This document shows, piece after piece, positions 53,938-63,053 of a stretch of DNA of 64,000 bases. The notes under the pieces are model-generated. The model did not search any database, was not told the DNA's origin, and was given only the letters and a program-made list of their open reading frames with translations. Each line of letters opens with the position of its first letter. The stretch's first letter is position 1. The position numbers were made by a program, and so were the translations under genes. Origin of the DNA: SABI01 sp963678555 (GTDB lineage: Bacteria > Spirochaetota > Spirochaetia > Sphaerochaetales > Sphaerochaetaceae); the NCBI GenBank assembly GCA_963678555.2, contig CAXXJA010000002.1, positions 558,001 through 622,000 of the forward strand. Direction: 5' to 3'.

Positions 53938-54939
53938 ATGAAACATCAACACGTACGAACCTACATCCTTGCCTTGCTGATGATGGTGACATCCACTCTG
54001 ATGCTGCCCGGGCAGGGTATGCAGGACCTTAATCAGGATAACAGGGAACAGTTCACGGTCAACCTCGGTGTCATGAAAGGCCCGTCAGGCTTTGCTGTTG
54101 CAAAGATAGCCCAGGACGAGGGGGTTATAGCCGCTGACGCTTCGATCGACATTCAGGTGCATGCCTCTCCCCAGGAAGTGATCGCGAAGATGGTCAACGG
54201 AGAACTTGACGCTGCCTTCCTCCCAAGTAATGTTGCTGCGAACCTCTACGGTAAAGGGGTGCCGATTTCGATGGCGGCAGTAACGGGTGAGGGCATGCTT
54301 CAGATGATCACTACCGATGAATCGATCGAATATATCGATGACCTTGAAGGTGTGCGTATCGGAGTGCCCGGTGAGAACAGTACTCCCGATCAGCTGACGA
54401 AGATCATCTTCGCCGCGTTCGGAGTGGATGCAGAGACCTTCCTTGACCTTGACTATTCGGTGGCGAGTCCCGCTCAGCTTACTCAGATGTATATTGCAGG
54501 GAAGACTCCGATCGTCGTGCTTCCCGAACCGTTTCTCTCCCTTGCGATGGCAAAGAGGAGTGACTCGATCATGCTGCTTGAATATCAGGCGGTGTGGGGT
54601 GCGCTCACGGGAGTCGATAACTACCCGATGACGGTTCTTGTCGTGAGCAATGCATTCAGGACCTCCAATCCGGCACTCTACCAGTCGTTCCTCGATGCGG
54701 TTGAATCATCGGTTTCCTGGGTGAAGAGTAATGTCGATGAAGCTGCACAGGTGATAGAGTCTCTCGACCTGATGAGCAGTGACGTCGCCCGCATGTCAAT
54801 CCCGAATCTGAATCTCACCTTTATACCCTCCTCAGAGGCAGTAGAACGTGTGGATATGTATTATACGATTCTCCACGGTTTCGACAGTACCTCGATCGGC
54901 GGCTCTATCCCGGATGAAGCTTTCTACGCAGAACAATAA
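53938..54939 (+). CDS. ABC transporter substrate-binding protein (NMT1/SsuA/ThiY type)
   Basis: 333 residues with an N-terminal signal (hydrophobic about 8-25). The mature part has the NMT1-like pattern: LGVMKGPSGFAVAKIA, PQEVIAKMVNGELDAAFLPSNVAANLY and GVRIGVPGENSTPDQL. Relatives bind sulfonates, taurine, nitrate or pyrimidine/thiamine precursors. It follows tyrS by 20 bases, so it may share its transcript. The ligand is unknown. Confidence 0.85.
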   Translation: MKHQHVRTYILALLMMVTSTLMLPGQGMQDLNQDNREQFTVNLGVMKGPSGFAVAKIAQDEGVIAADASIDIQVHASPQEVIAKMVNGELDAAFLPSNVAANLYGKGVPISMAAVTGEGMLQMITTDESIEYIDDLEGVRIGVPGENSTPDQLTKIIFAAFGVDAETFLDLDYSVASPAQLTQMYIAGKTPIVVLPEPFLSLAMAKRSDSIMLLEYQAVWGALTGVDNYPMTVLVVSNAFRTSNPALYQSFLDAVESSVSWVKSNVDEAAQVIESLDLMSSDVARMSIPNLNLTFIPSSEAVERVDMYYTILHGFDSTSIGGSIPDEAFYAEQ

Positions 54940-55693
54940 GAGAGCTGCTGCGGTAATTCTTTCACTCCTGGTGCTCATCGGAGTATGGCATGTTGTGAGC
55001 ATCAGGATGGATATTCCGATCATTCTCCCCACTCCGGGGCAGACCGGTGAGGCGCTGGTTTCAGTTATCATGTCCCGCGATTTTCTTGTCCACGTAGGCA
55101 CAACCGTCATCCGCGGTCTTCAGAGCTTTCTCATCATCAGCATCGTTTCTACCACTCTCGGTATTCTCAGCGGTGTGTTTCCTATCGTGGGATCTCTGCT
55201 TGCACCTGTGCTGGTGGTCAGTAAGGCCACCCCGGTCATGGCGATCATACTCCTTGCGTTTATCTGGTTCACCAGTAATACCGTACCGGTCTTCAGTGCG
55301 TTTCTCATGGCCTTTCCCGTGATGTTCACAACCGTGGAGAACGGTGTCCATCAGGTATCGAAGGAGCTTGTGGAGATGTCGAAGGTGTATCGGTTTTCCC
55401 GGTACTCCCGACTGCGCTATCTCCTGATTCCCTCGATCACACCCTATATCATCACCGGAGCGAAGAATTCCCTCTCGCTGATATGGAAGGTCGTCATAGC
55501 CGCCGAGGTGCTCACCAGCCCCTCTCTCGGTTTGGGAGCCAGGATGCATTCTGCCCAGATCAACCTGGAAACGGCTGAGGTCATGAGCTGGACTGTCATT
55601 GCAATCATTCTCACGGCAATCAGTGATATCCTGTTCTCAGCGATTCTCAGATTCATCACACCGTCACGGAGGGGAGCGGGGAATGATCATTGA
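54914..55693 (+). CDS. ABC transporter permease (SsuC/ThiX type)
   Basis: 259 residues from the ATG at 54914, overlapping the binding-protein gene by 26 bases. About six membrane helices; the BPD_transp_1 EAA-like loop is EMSKVYRFSRYSRLRYLLIPSI... with the conserved proline. It pairs with the ATPase that overlaps its 3' end by 11 bases. Confidence 0.86.
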   Translation: MKLSTQNNKRAAAVILSLLVLIGVWHVVSIRMDIPIILPTPGQTGEALVSVIMSRDFLVHVGTTVIRGLQSFLIISIVSTTLGILSGVFPIVGSLLAPVLVVSKATPVMAIILLAFIWFTSNTVPVFSAFLMAFPVMFTTVENGVHQVSKELVEMSKVYRFSRYSRLRYLLIPSITPYIITGAKNSLSLIWKVVIAAEVLTSPSLGLGARMHSAQINLETAEVMSWTVIAIILTAISDILFSAILRFITPSRRGAGNDH

Positions 55694-56405
55694 CAGACTG
55701 AGCAAATCGTACACCCATGATGGACAGAGTATCGAGGTTCTCACAGAATTCTCCCTGGAGGTCAAGGTTGACAGTATTGTCGCGCTTGTCGGCCCTTCGG
55801 GATGCGGAAAAACGACACTTCTGAGACTGATCAGTTCTCTCGAAGCGATAGAGAGCGGGGCAATCACGTATCAGGGGATGGAGAGTGAGGGGAGTGTGAG
55901 TTATCTGTTCCAGGAACCTCGGCTGCTTCCCGGGTGTACCCTCACGCAGAATATCAGTATACCGCTGAAGCGCTACTATCCGGTCCATCAGGAACGGGTC
56001 GAAAAGGCTGAGGAGTTCCTTTCTCTTGTTGATCTGTGGGAATTCCGCAATGCCTATCCTCATCAGCTGTCAGGAGGGATGCGCCAGCGGGCCGCCATCG
56101 CTCGTTCGTTCGCCTATCCATCACACACGATGCTGCTTGATGAACCGTTCCAGTCTCTCGATGCAGAGCTGAGATGGTCTCTTGTCAGGAAGTTCGCACA
56201 GCTGTACGAGAGCCACAGGCGGACGACTCTGTTCGTCACGCACGACATACAGGAGGCGCTTTTACTCGCTGACACGGTCGTACAGCTTTCAAAGCGCCCC
56301 ATGAATATCGTCGAATCGACCGAGATCACGATCCCGAGGACTCAGAGGTCACTGCGGGATCCTTCACTTCTTTCGCTGATTGCTCCTTCTTATACGTATC
56401 CCTGA
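55683..56405 (+). CDS. ABC transporter ATP-binding protein (SsuB/TauB type)
   Basis: 240 residues from the ATG at 55683 (GGAGGGGAGCGGGGA upstream). Walker A GPSGCGKTT, Q-loop LFQEPRLLPG, signature LSGGMRQRAAIARS, Walker B MLLLDEPFQSLD and H-loop VTHDIQEA are complete. It completes the importer. Its 3' end overlaps the convergent gdhA by 16 bases. Confidence 0.92.
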   Translation: MIIDRLSKSYTHDGQSIEVLTEFSLEVKVDSIVALVGPSGCGKTTLLRLISSLEAIESGAITYQGMESEGSVSYLFQEPRLLPGCTLTQNISIPLKRYYPVHQERVEKAEEFLSLVDLWEFRNAYPHQLSGGMRQRAAIARSFAYPSHTMLLDEPFQSLDAELRWSLVRKFAQLYESHRRTTLFVTHDIQEALLLADTVVQLSKRPMNIVESTEITIPRTQRSLRDPSLLSLIAPSYTYP

Positions 56406-57751
56406 TCGATCATGGCACCGGAGACCTTGAGGAAGCTTGCGATATTCGCTCCGTCAACGTAGTTACCTTCACGCCCGTACTGTCTGGCAGTCTGTGAGAT
56501 GGTCGCATAGATGTTCTTCATGATCTGATGCAGTTCCTGGTCCACCTTCTCTCTGGTCCACTGAAGTCTTGACCCGTTCTGGGCCATCTCAAGTCCGCTG
56601 ACTGCGACACCGCCGGCGTTCGCAGCCTTTGCGGGAAGATATATCAGTCCGTTTTTCTGGAAGATTTCGACTCCAGCGAGGGTTGTCGGCATGTTGGCCC
56701 CCTCTCCGACAAGAATCACACCGTTGTCCACCAGATTCTGAGCATCGATGTCATTGATCTCGTTCTGTGTAGCGCTCGGGAACGCAAGATCCGCCTTGTA
56801 GTTCCATAGCGGGTTTGTCTCGCTTGACGCATTTCTCGGGGTATAGGTAGCTGTGGGGTATTTCTCGACGTAGGCACTGATCCTTCCTCTCTGAACATTC
56901 TTCAATTGCTTGACGAATGCCAGCTTTTCGGCATCGATGCCGTCCGGGTCATAGATACAACCGCTCGAGTCACTGAGTGTGACAGTCTTCGCACCAAGTG
57001 CAAGCAGCTTTTCGACCGTGTACTGAGCGACGTTACCTGATCCGCTGACAAGAGCGGTCTTTCCTTCAAAACTGTGCCCCTTCGCTTCAAGAGCTGCCCC
57101 TGCAAGGTAGACAACCCCGTAGCCTGTCGCTTCTGGTCTGATATAAGATCCGCCCCAGGCAGGTCCTTTACCGGTGAGCACACCTGTGAACTCATTTCTC
57201 AGCCGTTTGTACTGTCCGAACAGGAACCCGATCTCCCGTCCGCCGACCCCGATGTCACCGGCAGGTACATCGGTATCCGCTCCTATATGGCGCTGAAGTT
57301 CCGTCATGAAACTCTGAGTGAACCGCATCACCTCGGCATCGCTCTTTCCTTTCGGGTCGAAGTCGCTTCCTCCCTTTCCGCCTCCCATCTGAAGACCGGT
57401 GAGAGAGTTCTTGAATACCTGCTCGAAGGCAAGGAATTTGATAATACTCAGATTGACGGAGGGGTGAAATCTCAGGCCCCCTTTGTACGGACCAAGTGCC
57501 GAGTTCATCTGAACACGGAACCCGCGGTTGATCTGAAGAACTCCGTCATCATCCATCCAGGGGACACGGAATATGACGGCACGTTCCGGTTCTACCATGC
57601 GTTCGATGACTTTGTGATAGGTCACATGGGGAAAATCGTCAATGATCACATCCATGGACATGAGGAACTCTTCCACAGCCTGGTGGAATTCGTACTGATT
57701 GGGATCGCGTTGCTTGACCGAATTGAGAATTGCCTGTGTAGCAGCTTTCAT
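56390..57751 (-). CDS. gdhA: NADP-type glutamate dehydrogenase
   Basis: 453-residue hexameric enzyme making glutamate from 2-oxoglutarate and ammonia. GPYKGGLRFHPSV, the catalytic Lys in QMGGGKGGSDFDPKG, VPAGDIGVGGREIG and the NAD(P) motif VSGSGNVAQY are typical of the NADP-dependent S50I group. AAGGAGG precedes the ATG. Stand-alone; the 175-base gap upstream contains only A/T-rich sequence. Confidence 0.95.
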   Translation of the reverse strand: MKAATQAILNSVKQRDPNQYEFHQAVEEFLMSMDVIIDDFPHVTYHKVIERMVEPERAVIFRVPWMDDDGVLQINRGFRVQMNSALGPYKGGLRFHPSVNLSIIKFLAFEQVFKNSLTGLQMGGGKGGSDFDPKGKSDAEVMRFTQSFMTELQRHIGADTDVPAGDIGVGGREIGFLFGQYKRLRNEFTGVLTGKGPAWGGSYIRPEATGYGVVYLAGAALEAKGHSFEGKTALVSGSGNVAQYTVEKLLALGAKTVTLSDSSGCIYDPDGIDAEKLAFVKQLKNVQRGRISAYVEKYPTATYTPRNASSETNPLWNYKADLAFPSATQNEINDIDAQNLVDNGVILVGEGANMPTTLAGVEIFQKNGLIYLPAKAANAGGVAVSGLEMAQNGSRLQWTREKVDQELHQIMKNIYATISQTARQYGREGNYVDGANIASFLKVSGAMIDQGYV

Positions 57752-57926
57752 GCTGTCTACCTCCTTGGTTCACGTGGTGGAATTGGAGATATAGAATAGC
57801 AACAATAAGACAAGAAAGTACAGACACCCTGTTGCAAAAAATTACATAAATAGGAGATTTCTTGTATATTCATACAATTGTGAGACTGGATAATGAGGTA
57901 ACGATCACAGGAGAAACAGAGTCTGT

Positions 57927-58865
57927 TCAGATGTACCCGAGAGCGAGAAGGGTGAAGGTGATGAGAAACAGCGTGAAAATGCTCAGGAACGTGGTGAATA
58001 CGACGATGAGCCCGGCCAGTTCTCCGTCTCCGTTCATCCTGATCGCCATCGGGAAGGATGAAACCGCGGTGGGAGAGGCGAACAGCGACATGATGATGAC
58101 AAGGCTCTCGTTCCTGAACCCGAAGATGACCGCTGCACTTACTCCGATGAGAGGTGCAATGAGAAGTTTTCCGGCGGTTCCGATGACAAGCTGTTTCCTG
58201 TTACGCTCGACGTGTGAGTAGCTGACCGATCCACCGAGGACGATGATGGCCAGAGGGGTTGCGATGGAGGCAATCTCCGAGACGAAGGAGAAGGCAAAAT
58301 CGGGTAGTGTGATACCGGTGATCTTGATGATGTAGGCGCTGATTGCGGCAATGATGATCGGGTTGATGAGGATACCCCTGATCGTCTTGAAGAGGCTGAA
58401 AGCGGCATTCCTGAATGACTCCAGTGCGATCACTGAAAGGATATTGATCAGGGGAACCGCAATGGATACCACGATACTGGTGAGGGAGTCCGCTGACTCT
58501 CCATAGAGATTGTGAACGACAGCGGAGCCGAAGATGATGAAGTTGCTCCGGCTGATGGCCTGTACCAGCACACCGCGCTTCGCGTTCTCCTGTTCGATTC
58601 TCGGGATGATAATCATCGCTGAGGTGAAGATGAACGTCAGACCTCCGCAGGCCATGAGGATGAGACCGATATCAAAGTCACGGCTGAGATTGCTCGCGTA
58701 GATGTTCTTGAACAGCAGAGCCGGAAGAAAGATGGAGAAGATGAGACCGTTCACCTCTCTGAAAGCCTCCTTCGAGAGAAGGCCGAAGTGCCGAATCGAG
58801 TATCCGAGGGCGAGTTTCAGGGCGAGGGGGAGTACGACAGCGAGAGAGGTGAGTAATAGTTCCAT
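57927..58865 (-). CDS. AEC-family (auxin efflux carrier-like) transporter
   Basis: 312 residues with ten hydrophobic segments. GYSIRHFGLLSKEAFREVNGLIFSIFLPALLF near the start is the family pattern (Mem_trans). Bacterial members move malonate, malate or other organic acids. It lies 3 bases after mtnA in the same direction, so it might export a product of methylthio-sugar metabolism; that is inference from context. Confidence 0.88.
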   Translation of the reverse strand: MELLLTSLAVVLPLALKLALGYSIRHFGLLSKEAFREVNGLIFSIFLPALLFKNIYASNLSRDFDIGLILMACGGLTFIFTSAMIIIPRIEQENAKRGVLVQAISRSNFIIFGSAVVHNLYGESADSLTSIVVSIAVPLINILSVIALESFRNAAFSLFKTIRGILINPIIIAAISAYIIKITGITLPDFAFSFVSEIASIATPLAIIVLGGSVSYSHVERNRKQLVIGTAGKLLIAPLIGVSAAVIFGFRNESLVIIMSLFASPTAVSSFPMAIRMNGDGELAGLIVVFTTFLSIFTLFLITFTLLALGYI

Positions 58866-58868
58866 CTG

Positions 58869-59933
58869 TTATCCTGTCTGATTCTTCAACTGTGCGATCG
58901 CCTGATCAAACGGCGGGTACAGAATTCCCTTCTCCGTGATAAGGCCGGTAACATGTTCATGAGGAGTGACATCGAAGGCCGGATTGTAGACCTGCATTCC
59001 TGTCGGAGCCACCTGAACACCCTGGATGTGAGTCACTTCTTCAGCATCACGCTCCTCAATAGGGATCTGTGCTCCTGTGGCTATAGAGAAATCAATCGTC
59101 GAAACCGGGAATGCACTGTAGAAGGGAATGTCGTACAGTCTGCACAGCGCGCTGAGCATAAAGGTCCCGATCTTGTTGCACACATCACCGTTCGCCGCCA
59201 CCCGGTCAGCACCGAGGATCACCAGGTCGATGTTTCCGTCCCTGATAAGCGTGGCAGCCACCGAGTCGCTTATCAAGGCACTGTTGATCCCCTCCATCTT
59301 CAGTTCCCAGGCTGTCAGACGGGCACCCTGAAGACGGGGACGGGTTTCATCGGCATAGACAAAGATGTCAGGGTCCTTCAGATGGGCTGATTTGATCACA
59401 CCCAGTGCTGTTCCCCATCCGGCAGTGGCCAGGGCCCCGGTGTTGCAGTGTGTCAGGATCGTCGCCCCTTTCGGAATGATGTCGGCGCCGAAGGTGCTCA
59501 GCTGCCTGTTGATCGCGACATCCTCCTCCGTGATGTAATCAGCTAGGGCAAGCAGCTCACTGAGAACCTCATCGATCTGCTTTCCCTTCAGAGAAGAGTA
59601 GGCCATCTCCATGCGCTCGATAGCCCATCCAAGATTCACTGCAGTGGGCCGTGCATTGAACAGAAACCTGTTGGTAGCATAAAACGCCTTATCAAATGCC
59701 TCAGTGTCGAGCGGGTCGTACAGGTGTGCTGCCTCTTTTGCACAGAAGTACACACCGTAGGCAGCCGTAGCTCCGATAGCCGGTGCTCCGCGCACTACCA
59801 TGTCTCGGATGGCGAATTCCACATCGGAACTGCCTCTGCAGCTATAGTATTCAACGCTGGTGGGCAGTACTCTCTGGTCGATGAGAGAAAGTGTTTCGTC
59901 AGCAAATCTCAGTGTGTAGAAAGCATCACTCAT
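58869..59933 (-). CDS. mtnA: S-methyl-5-thioribose-1-phosphate isomerase MtnA
   Basis: 354 residues. Isomerises methylthioribose 1-phosphate to methylthioribulose 1-phosphate. RGAPAIGATAAYGVY, catalytic cysteine in ILTHCNTGALATAGWGTALG, and the catalytic Asp in ILGADRVAANGDVCNKIGT are conserved, separating it from eIF2B subunits. It overlaps mtaD by 8 bases; together they handle the by-product of SAM-dependent reactions. Confidence 0.94.
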   Translation of the reverse strand: MSDAFYTLRFADETLSLIDQRVLPTSVEYYSCRGSSDVEFAIRDMVVRGAPAIGATAAYGVYFCAKEAAHLYDPLDTEAFDKAFYATNRFLFNARPTAVNLGWAIERMEMAYSSLKGKQIDEVLSELLALADYITEEDVAINRQLSTFGADIIPKGATILTHCNTGALATAGWGTALGVIKSAHLKDPDIFVYADETRPRLQGARLTAWELKMEGINSALISDSVAATLIRDGNIDLVILGADRVAANGDVCNKIGTFMLSALCRLYDIPFYSAFPVSTIDFSIATGAQIPIEERDAEEVTHIQGVQVAPTGMQVYNPAFDVTPHEHVTGLITEKGILYPPFDQAIAQLKNQTG

Positions 59934-61233
59934 GTCTGTCTCCTCCTGTATCTATGACTCTCTGTTTCATCTCCTTCCAGTGGAGGATGAGCTGTGTCCT
60001 GATTGTATCGATATCAATTTCGGTGAATCGTTTCTCATGGTATACGGCTCTTCCCCGAATAAAGACCGAGGAAACGTCAGTGGAAGATAGGGTGAAGACC
60101 AGGGCGCTGTAGGGGTTGTTGAGCGGTGTCGTATGAATGCCGCTGGTATCCATGAGTACGATATCGGCATCCTTTCCTTCTTCGAGTGTCCCGCAGCTGT
60201 CGAGACGGCCGAGAGCCTCAGCTCCATTCCGTGTTGCCATCTCTACAATCTCATAGGGAGAGACGGCCGTTCCCTGTGAGGCACTTATCATGGCTGCAAG
60301 CCGCATCTCACGGAACATATCGAGTGTATTGTTGCTGCTTGAACCGTCTGTGCCGAGCGCTACCCTGATCCCCTCATCCAGGTATCTCCTGATCGGAGCA
60401 ATCCCGTTTGAGAGTTTGCAGTTGCTGCTGGGGTTGTGGAGGATGACAGCGTCTCTCTCCTTCAGAAGTGCAATATCTTCAGAGTCGGTATGGACTACGT
60501 GCGCGCAGAGTGTATTGCTGTTCAGGGCACCAAGCGTGTCCATGTGTGCAATAGGTGATCTGCCGAGGTGCTGTTTCGACTCCTCAACCTCGAACAATGA
60601 CTCACTGAGATGTGTATGCACCATCAGACCATGCTCCTGTGCAGTCCGGGAGGCCAAACGGTAGGTGCCATCGGTACAGGTATAGGGCGCATGAGGGGCG
60701 ATCGTGAAATCAACAGTTCCCTCACCTGTACGCCTGGCTTCAAGCAGAGTCTGCAGTGAGCGGTCTATACGCTTCCTGCTTTCCTCCTCATTACCGAAAA
60801 GGGTGAGCCCCACGGTACCTTTCATATGGGTTTCCTGAAGTGCCCGGATCGTCTCGGGGACAGAGAAGTACATGTCGTTAAAACAGGTGGTTCCGCTTGC
60901 GATCATCTCTGCTATCGCGGCAAGAGAGCCCCAGTAGATATCGTCATCACTCATGACAGCTTCATAGGTCCACACAGACTGGAGCCATGACTGCAGGTTC
61001 GTTTCCGCGTCATTGAAGTTCTTGAAGTACTGCATCGCAGCATGCGTATGAGTGTTGATAAGGCCGGGAAGGGCAATCGTGTCAGTCCCGTCAATGACAA
61101 GGTCGGCCGTGACGGAGTCATCCACCTTGCCTATCTGCCGGATCGTGGCGTCTTCTATCAGGATAGAACCGCGAACTTCCTCACCGTCTCCCGTCATGGG
61201 GAGAATGAGCGTGTTGTGTATGAGAATCTTCAT
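59926..61233 (-). CDS. mtaD: 5-methylthioadenosine/S-adenosylhomocysteine deaminase (MtaD family)
   Basis: 435-residue amidohydrolase. Metal ligands: LPGLINTHTHAAM (HxH), HTHLSES, and the Asp in ALGTDGSSSNN. It deaminates methylthioadenosine to methylthioinosine and S-adenosylhomocysteine to its inosyl form. Coupling to mtnA supports a methylthioadenosine salvage route through inosyl intermediates. No mtnK, mtnP or mtnBC genes are in the window, so the route cannot be completed here. Confidence 0.88.
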   Translation of the reverse strand: MKILIHNTLILPMTGDGEEVRGSILIEDATIRQIGKVDDSVTADLVIDGTDTIALPGLINTHTHAAMQYFKNFNDAETNLQSWLQSVWTYEAVMSDDDIYWGSLAAIAEMIASGTTCFNDMYFSVPETIRALQETHMKGTVGLTLFGNEEESRKRIDRSLQTLLEARRTGEGTVDFTIAPHAPYTCTDGTYRLASRTAQEHGLMVHTHLSESLFEVEESKQHLGRSPIAHMDTLGALNSNTLCAHVVHTDSEDIALLKERDAVILHNPSSNCKLSNGIAPIRRYLDEGIRVALGTDGSSSNNTLDMFREMRLAAMISASQGTAVSPYEIVEMATRNGAEALGRLDSCGTLEEGKDADIVLMDTSGIHTTPLNNPYSALVFTLSSTDVSSVFIRGRAVYHEKRFTEIDIDTIRTQLILHWKEMKQRVIDTGGDRHE

Positions 61234-61379
61234 ACAGGATACTGTATCACAGATTCTATTTTGAGGTCAGCAGTGAAATACAATTCTTTCCATATACTCT
61301 CTGAGATGCCATACCCGATACGATGCATACGCAGACATACCTAAGGGGTCCCTCTATCCATATCAGAGGTAGCAATACA

Positions 61380-61620
61380 ATAGAGTGTCCTGGAACAAGA
61401 GAAGTCGAAGACGCAGGGAAAGGAGGAATCCCCAGATACCTTTGATGATGAGCGCGGCTTTTCATTTCTCTCTCAAGGTAGCAGGTTCTTTCTCTGTTCT
61501 TCTCTCCACCCGTTTCAGTACCTCCTTTTCACTGGAGCGATCAGAAGAGGAAGTATCACCAGATCGTCAAGATACCCGAGGACCGGGATGAAATCCGGAA
61601 TAAGCAGGCAGGACACTGGG
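61380..61620 (-). pseudogene. Remnant of a DUF1232 (YkvA-like) membrane protein
   Basis: On the minus strand, about 61603-61535, the frame reads IPDFIPVLGYLDDLVILPLL, the diagnostic core of DUF1232 proteins. It is followed by IAPVKRRY and a stop. A neighbouring frame continues with LKRVERRTEKEPATLREK, a stop, then a hydrophobic end (KAALIIKGIWGFLLSLRLRL). The N-terminal part is missing. At least one shift and two stops: a pseudogene. Confidence 0.65.
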
Positions 61621-61629
61621 CAGAGGCCA

Positions 61630-61927
61630 CTGTGACACACAGAAGGTGAATGAGAAGGGAACGTATCACGGTATTCCGTCGCTATTGGTTGAGATCCTCT
61701 CTCCCGGCACGAAGGAGAGGGATCTCGTCCTGAAGCTGGGCCTCTATCAGACGAGCGGAATAGGGGAATACTGGCTGATCGATCCTGACAGGCAGATGTG
61801 CATCCTCTATTATTTTGATAAGAGGAAATTGAAGGATCATCAGATCGTGTTATCAGGCGGTACTATTTCTTCGCTAAGGTTTCCAGGACTTGCTGTAGAC
61901 ATGGCAACCCTGTTCTCTGAGTCCTGA
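61630..61927 (+). pseudogene. C-terminal fragment of a Uma2 (DUF820) nuclease-like gene
   Basis: From CDTQKVNEKGTYHGIPSLLV onward the frame gives the Uma2 core VEILSPGTKERD, GIGEYWLIDP and a normal C-terminus, ending at 61927. The N-terminal half, including the ELIDG and QPD metal-site segments, is absent; upstream sequence belongs to the DUF1232 remnant. It resembles, but is clearly different from, the Uma2 half at 8775. Confidence 0.8.
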
Positions 61928-61953
61928 ATACCCCTTCTACTACCCGAAGGAAT

Positions 61954-62594
61954 CCACAGGCTAGACCTGTGGTGCGGTAGGAGGTTATACCCGAACAATT
62001 GTTATTGAAAGAAGGGCCCCCTGTGATACAGTTGAATAGCGGTTCCTGGCGCATTCGAACAGAAAACAGGAGACCCAATGACAGAACAGAGTGTAGCACA
62101 CACTCATCTGGGATTGCACATACTACATCGTGTGGATACCAAAGTATCGCAAGAAGGTGTTATATGATGAGTGCCGAGAGGAACTGAAAAGTATACTCTG
62201 GCAACTAGTGGATATGAAAAAGATAGAAATCGTAGAAGGGTCGATACGCAGCGATCACATCCACTTGAGCGTGAGAATACCGCCACAAGAAGCGGTGTCA
62301 AAGATCATGGGCTATCTGAAAGGAAAGAGTGCCCTCATGCTGTACGACAGACATCCCCAATGGAGGCGGAGAAGCTGTTGAGATAGAACTTTTTTACTAT
62401 GTAAGGAACTGTTAGAATCAACGAAGAAGTGATCAAAAAGTACATTCACACCAGGAACAGGCGGACCGGTTCTGAGACGAATAGAGAACCACTTCAGGAG
62501 TTGCGAGTATTCAATGCAGGTGTGAATCGCAGCTTTAGCTGCAGCTGTAACAGACCTTTATAGGGCGAATATCAATTCACCGGCTATGCCGGTG
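61954..62594 (+). mobile_element. Decayed IS200/IS605-family element
   Basis: The limits given are the outer edges of two end hairpins. Left: CCACAGG, 5-base loop, CCTGTGG (61954-61972). Right: CACCGGC, 3-base loop, GCCGGTG (62578-62594). Subterminal hairpins of this kind are what the HUH transposase of this family recognises. Another short palindrome (GCAGCT-TT-AGCTGC) is at 62529-62542. The transposase gene inside is broken. The true ends lie a few bases outside the hairpins and cannot be fixed by eye. Confidence 0.75.
62078..62563 (+). pseudogene. IS200/IS605 TnpA (Y1 HUH transposase) pseudogene
   Basis: The ATG at 62078 starts MTEQSVAHTH; one lost base near 62108 shifts to WDCTYYIVWIPKYRKKVLYD. 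The frame then runs through the HUH region SDHIHLSVRIPP and the family block MGYLKGKSALMLYDRHPQW. It breaks again near 62365. The tail TVRINEEVIKKYI, which should carry the catalytic-tyrosine helix just before it (YYVSTVG in relatives), is in another frame and ends at TAG 62561-62563; the segment between is deleted. No tnpB is present. Confidence 0.82.
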
Positions 62595-62711
62595 TTCATG
62601 ACTTTATACTGACCACCATCTGAAATACCACGAGGAAATGAACGACTGATGCAGGTAGATGCCATCGTGTGTCATACCACTGAACCTGGTAGTAGATCTA
62701 CCAATCAAGCA

Positions 62712-63053
62712 TCATTGAATATTGAGAACCAGTTTCAGACCATACTCTATTTCTGCTAGAGAACTCTGAGATAGGACACAGACTTTTTTCTGTAATCTTC
62801 TCTTATCAAGAGTAGAGATCTGGGATATGTTGACTACTCCATCTTTTGGTAAGCCTGATTCTTCCTTCTCAATATGAACATTTCCTGGTGACTCAGCGAG
62901 ATTCATATTGGTGGTAATTGATGCTACAATAGTGGTTTTGATCTTACTTTTATTGAATGCATCGTCTTGAAGTATTACTACGGGTCTCTTGAACCCCGGC
63001 TCATTCCCAAAAGGCACTCCTAGATCAGCCCACCAGAACTCACCACGAGTCAT
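62712..63053 (-). CDS. MazF/PemK-family toxin (endoribonuclease)
   Basis: 113 residues of the MazF fold. RGEFWWADLGVPFGNEPGFKRPVVILQ is the family start (conserved R-G-E/D-xxW and G-xE-xxxxRPVVI); VASITTN and VNISQISTLDKRRL follow. Members cut mRNA at short sites and are held in check by the partner antitoxin. It overlaps the antitoxin gene by 14 bases. It appears intact. Confidence 0.92.
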   Translation of the reverse strand: MTRGEFWWADLGVPFGNEPGFKRPVVILQDDAFNKSKIKTTIVASITTNMNLAESPGNVHIEKEESGLPKDGVVNISQISTLDKRRLQKKVCVLSQSSLAEIEYGLKLVLNIQ

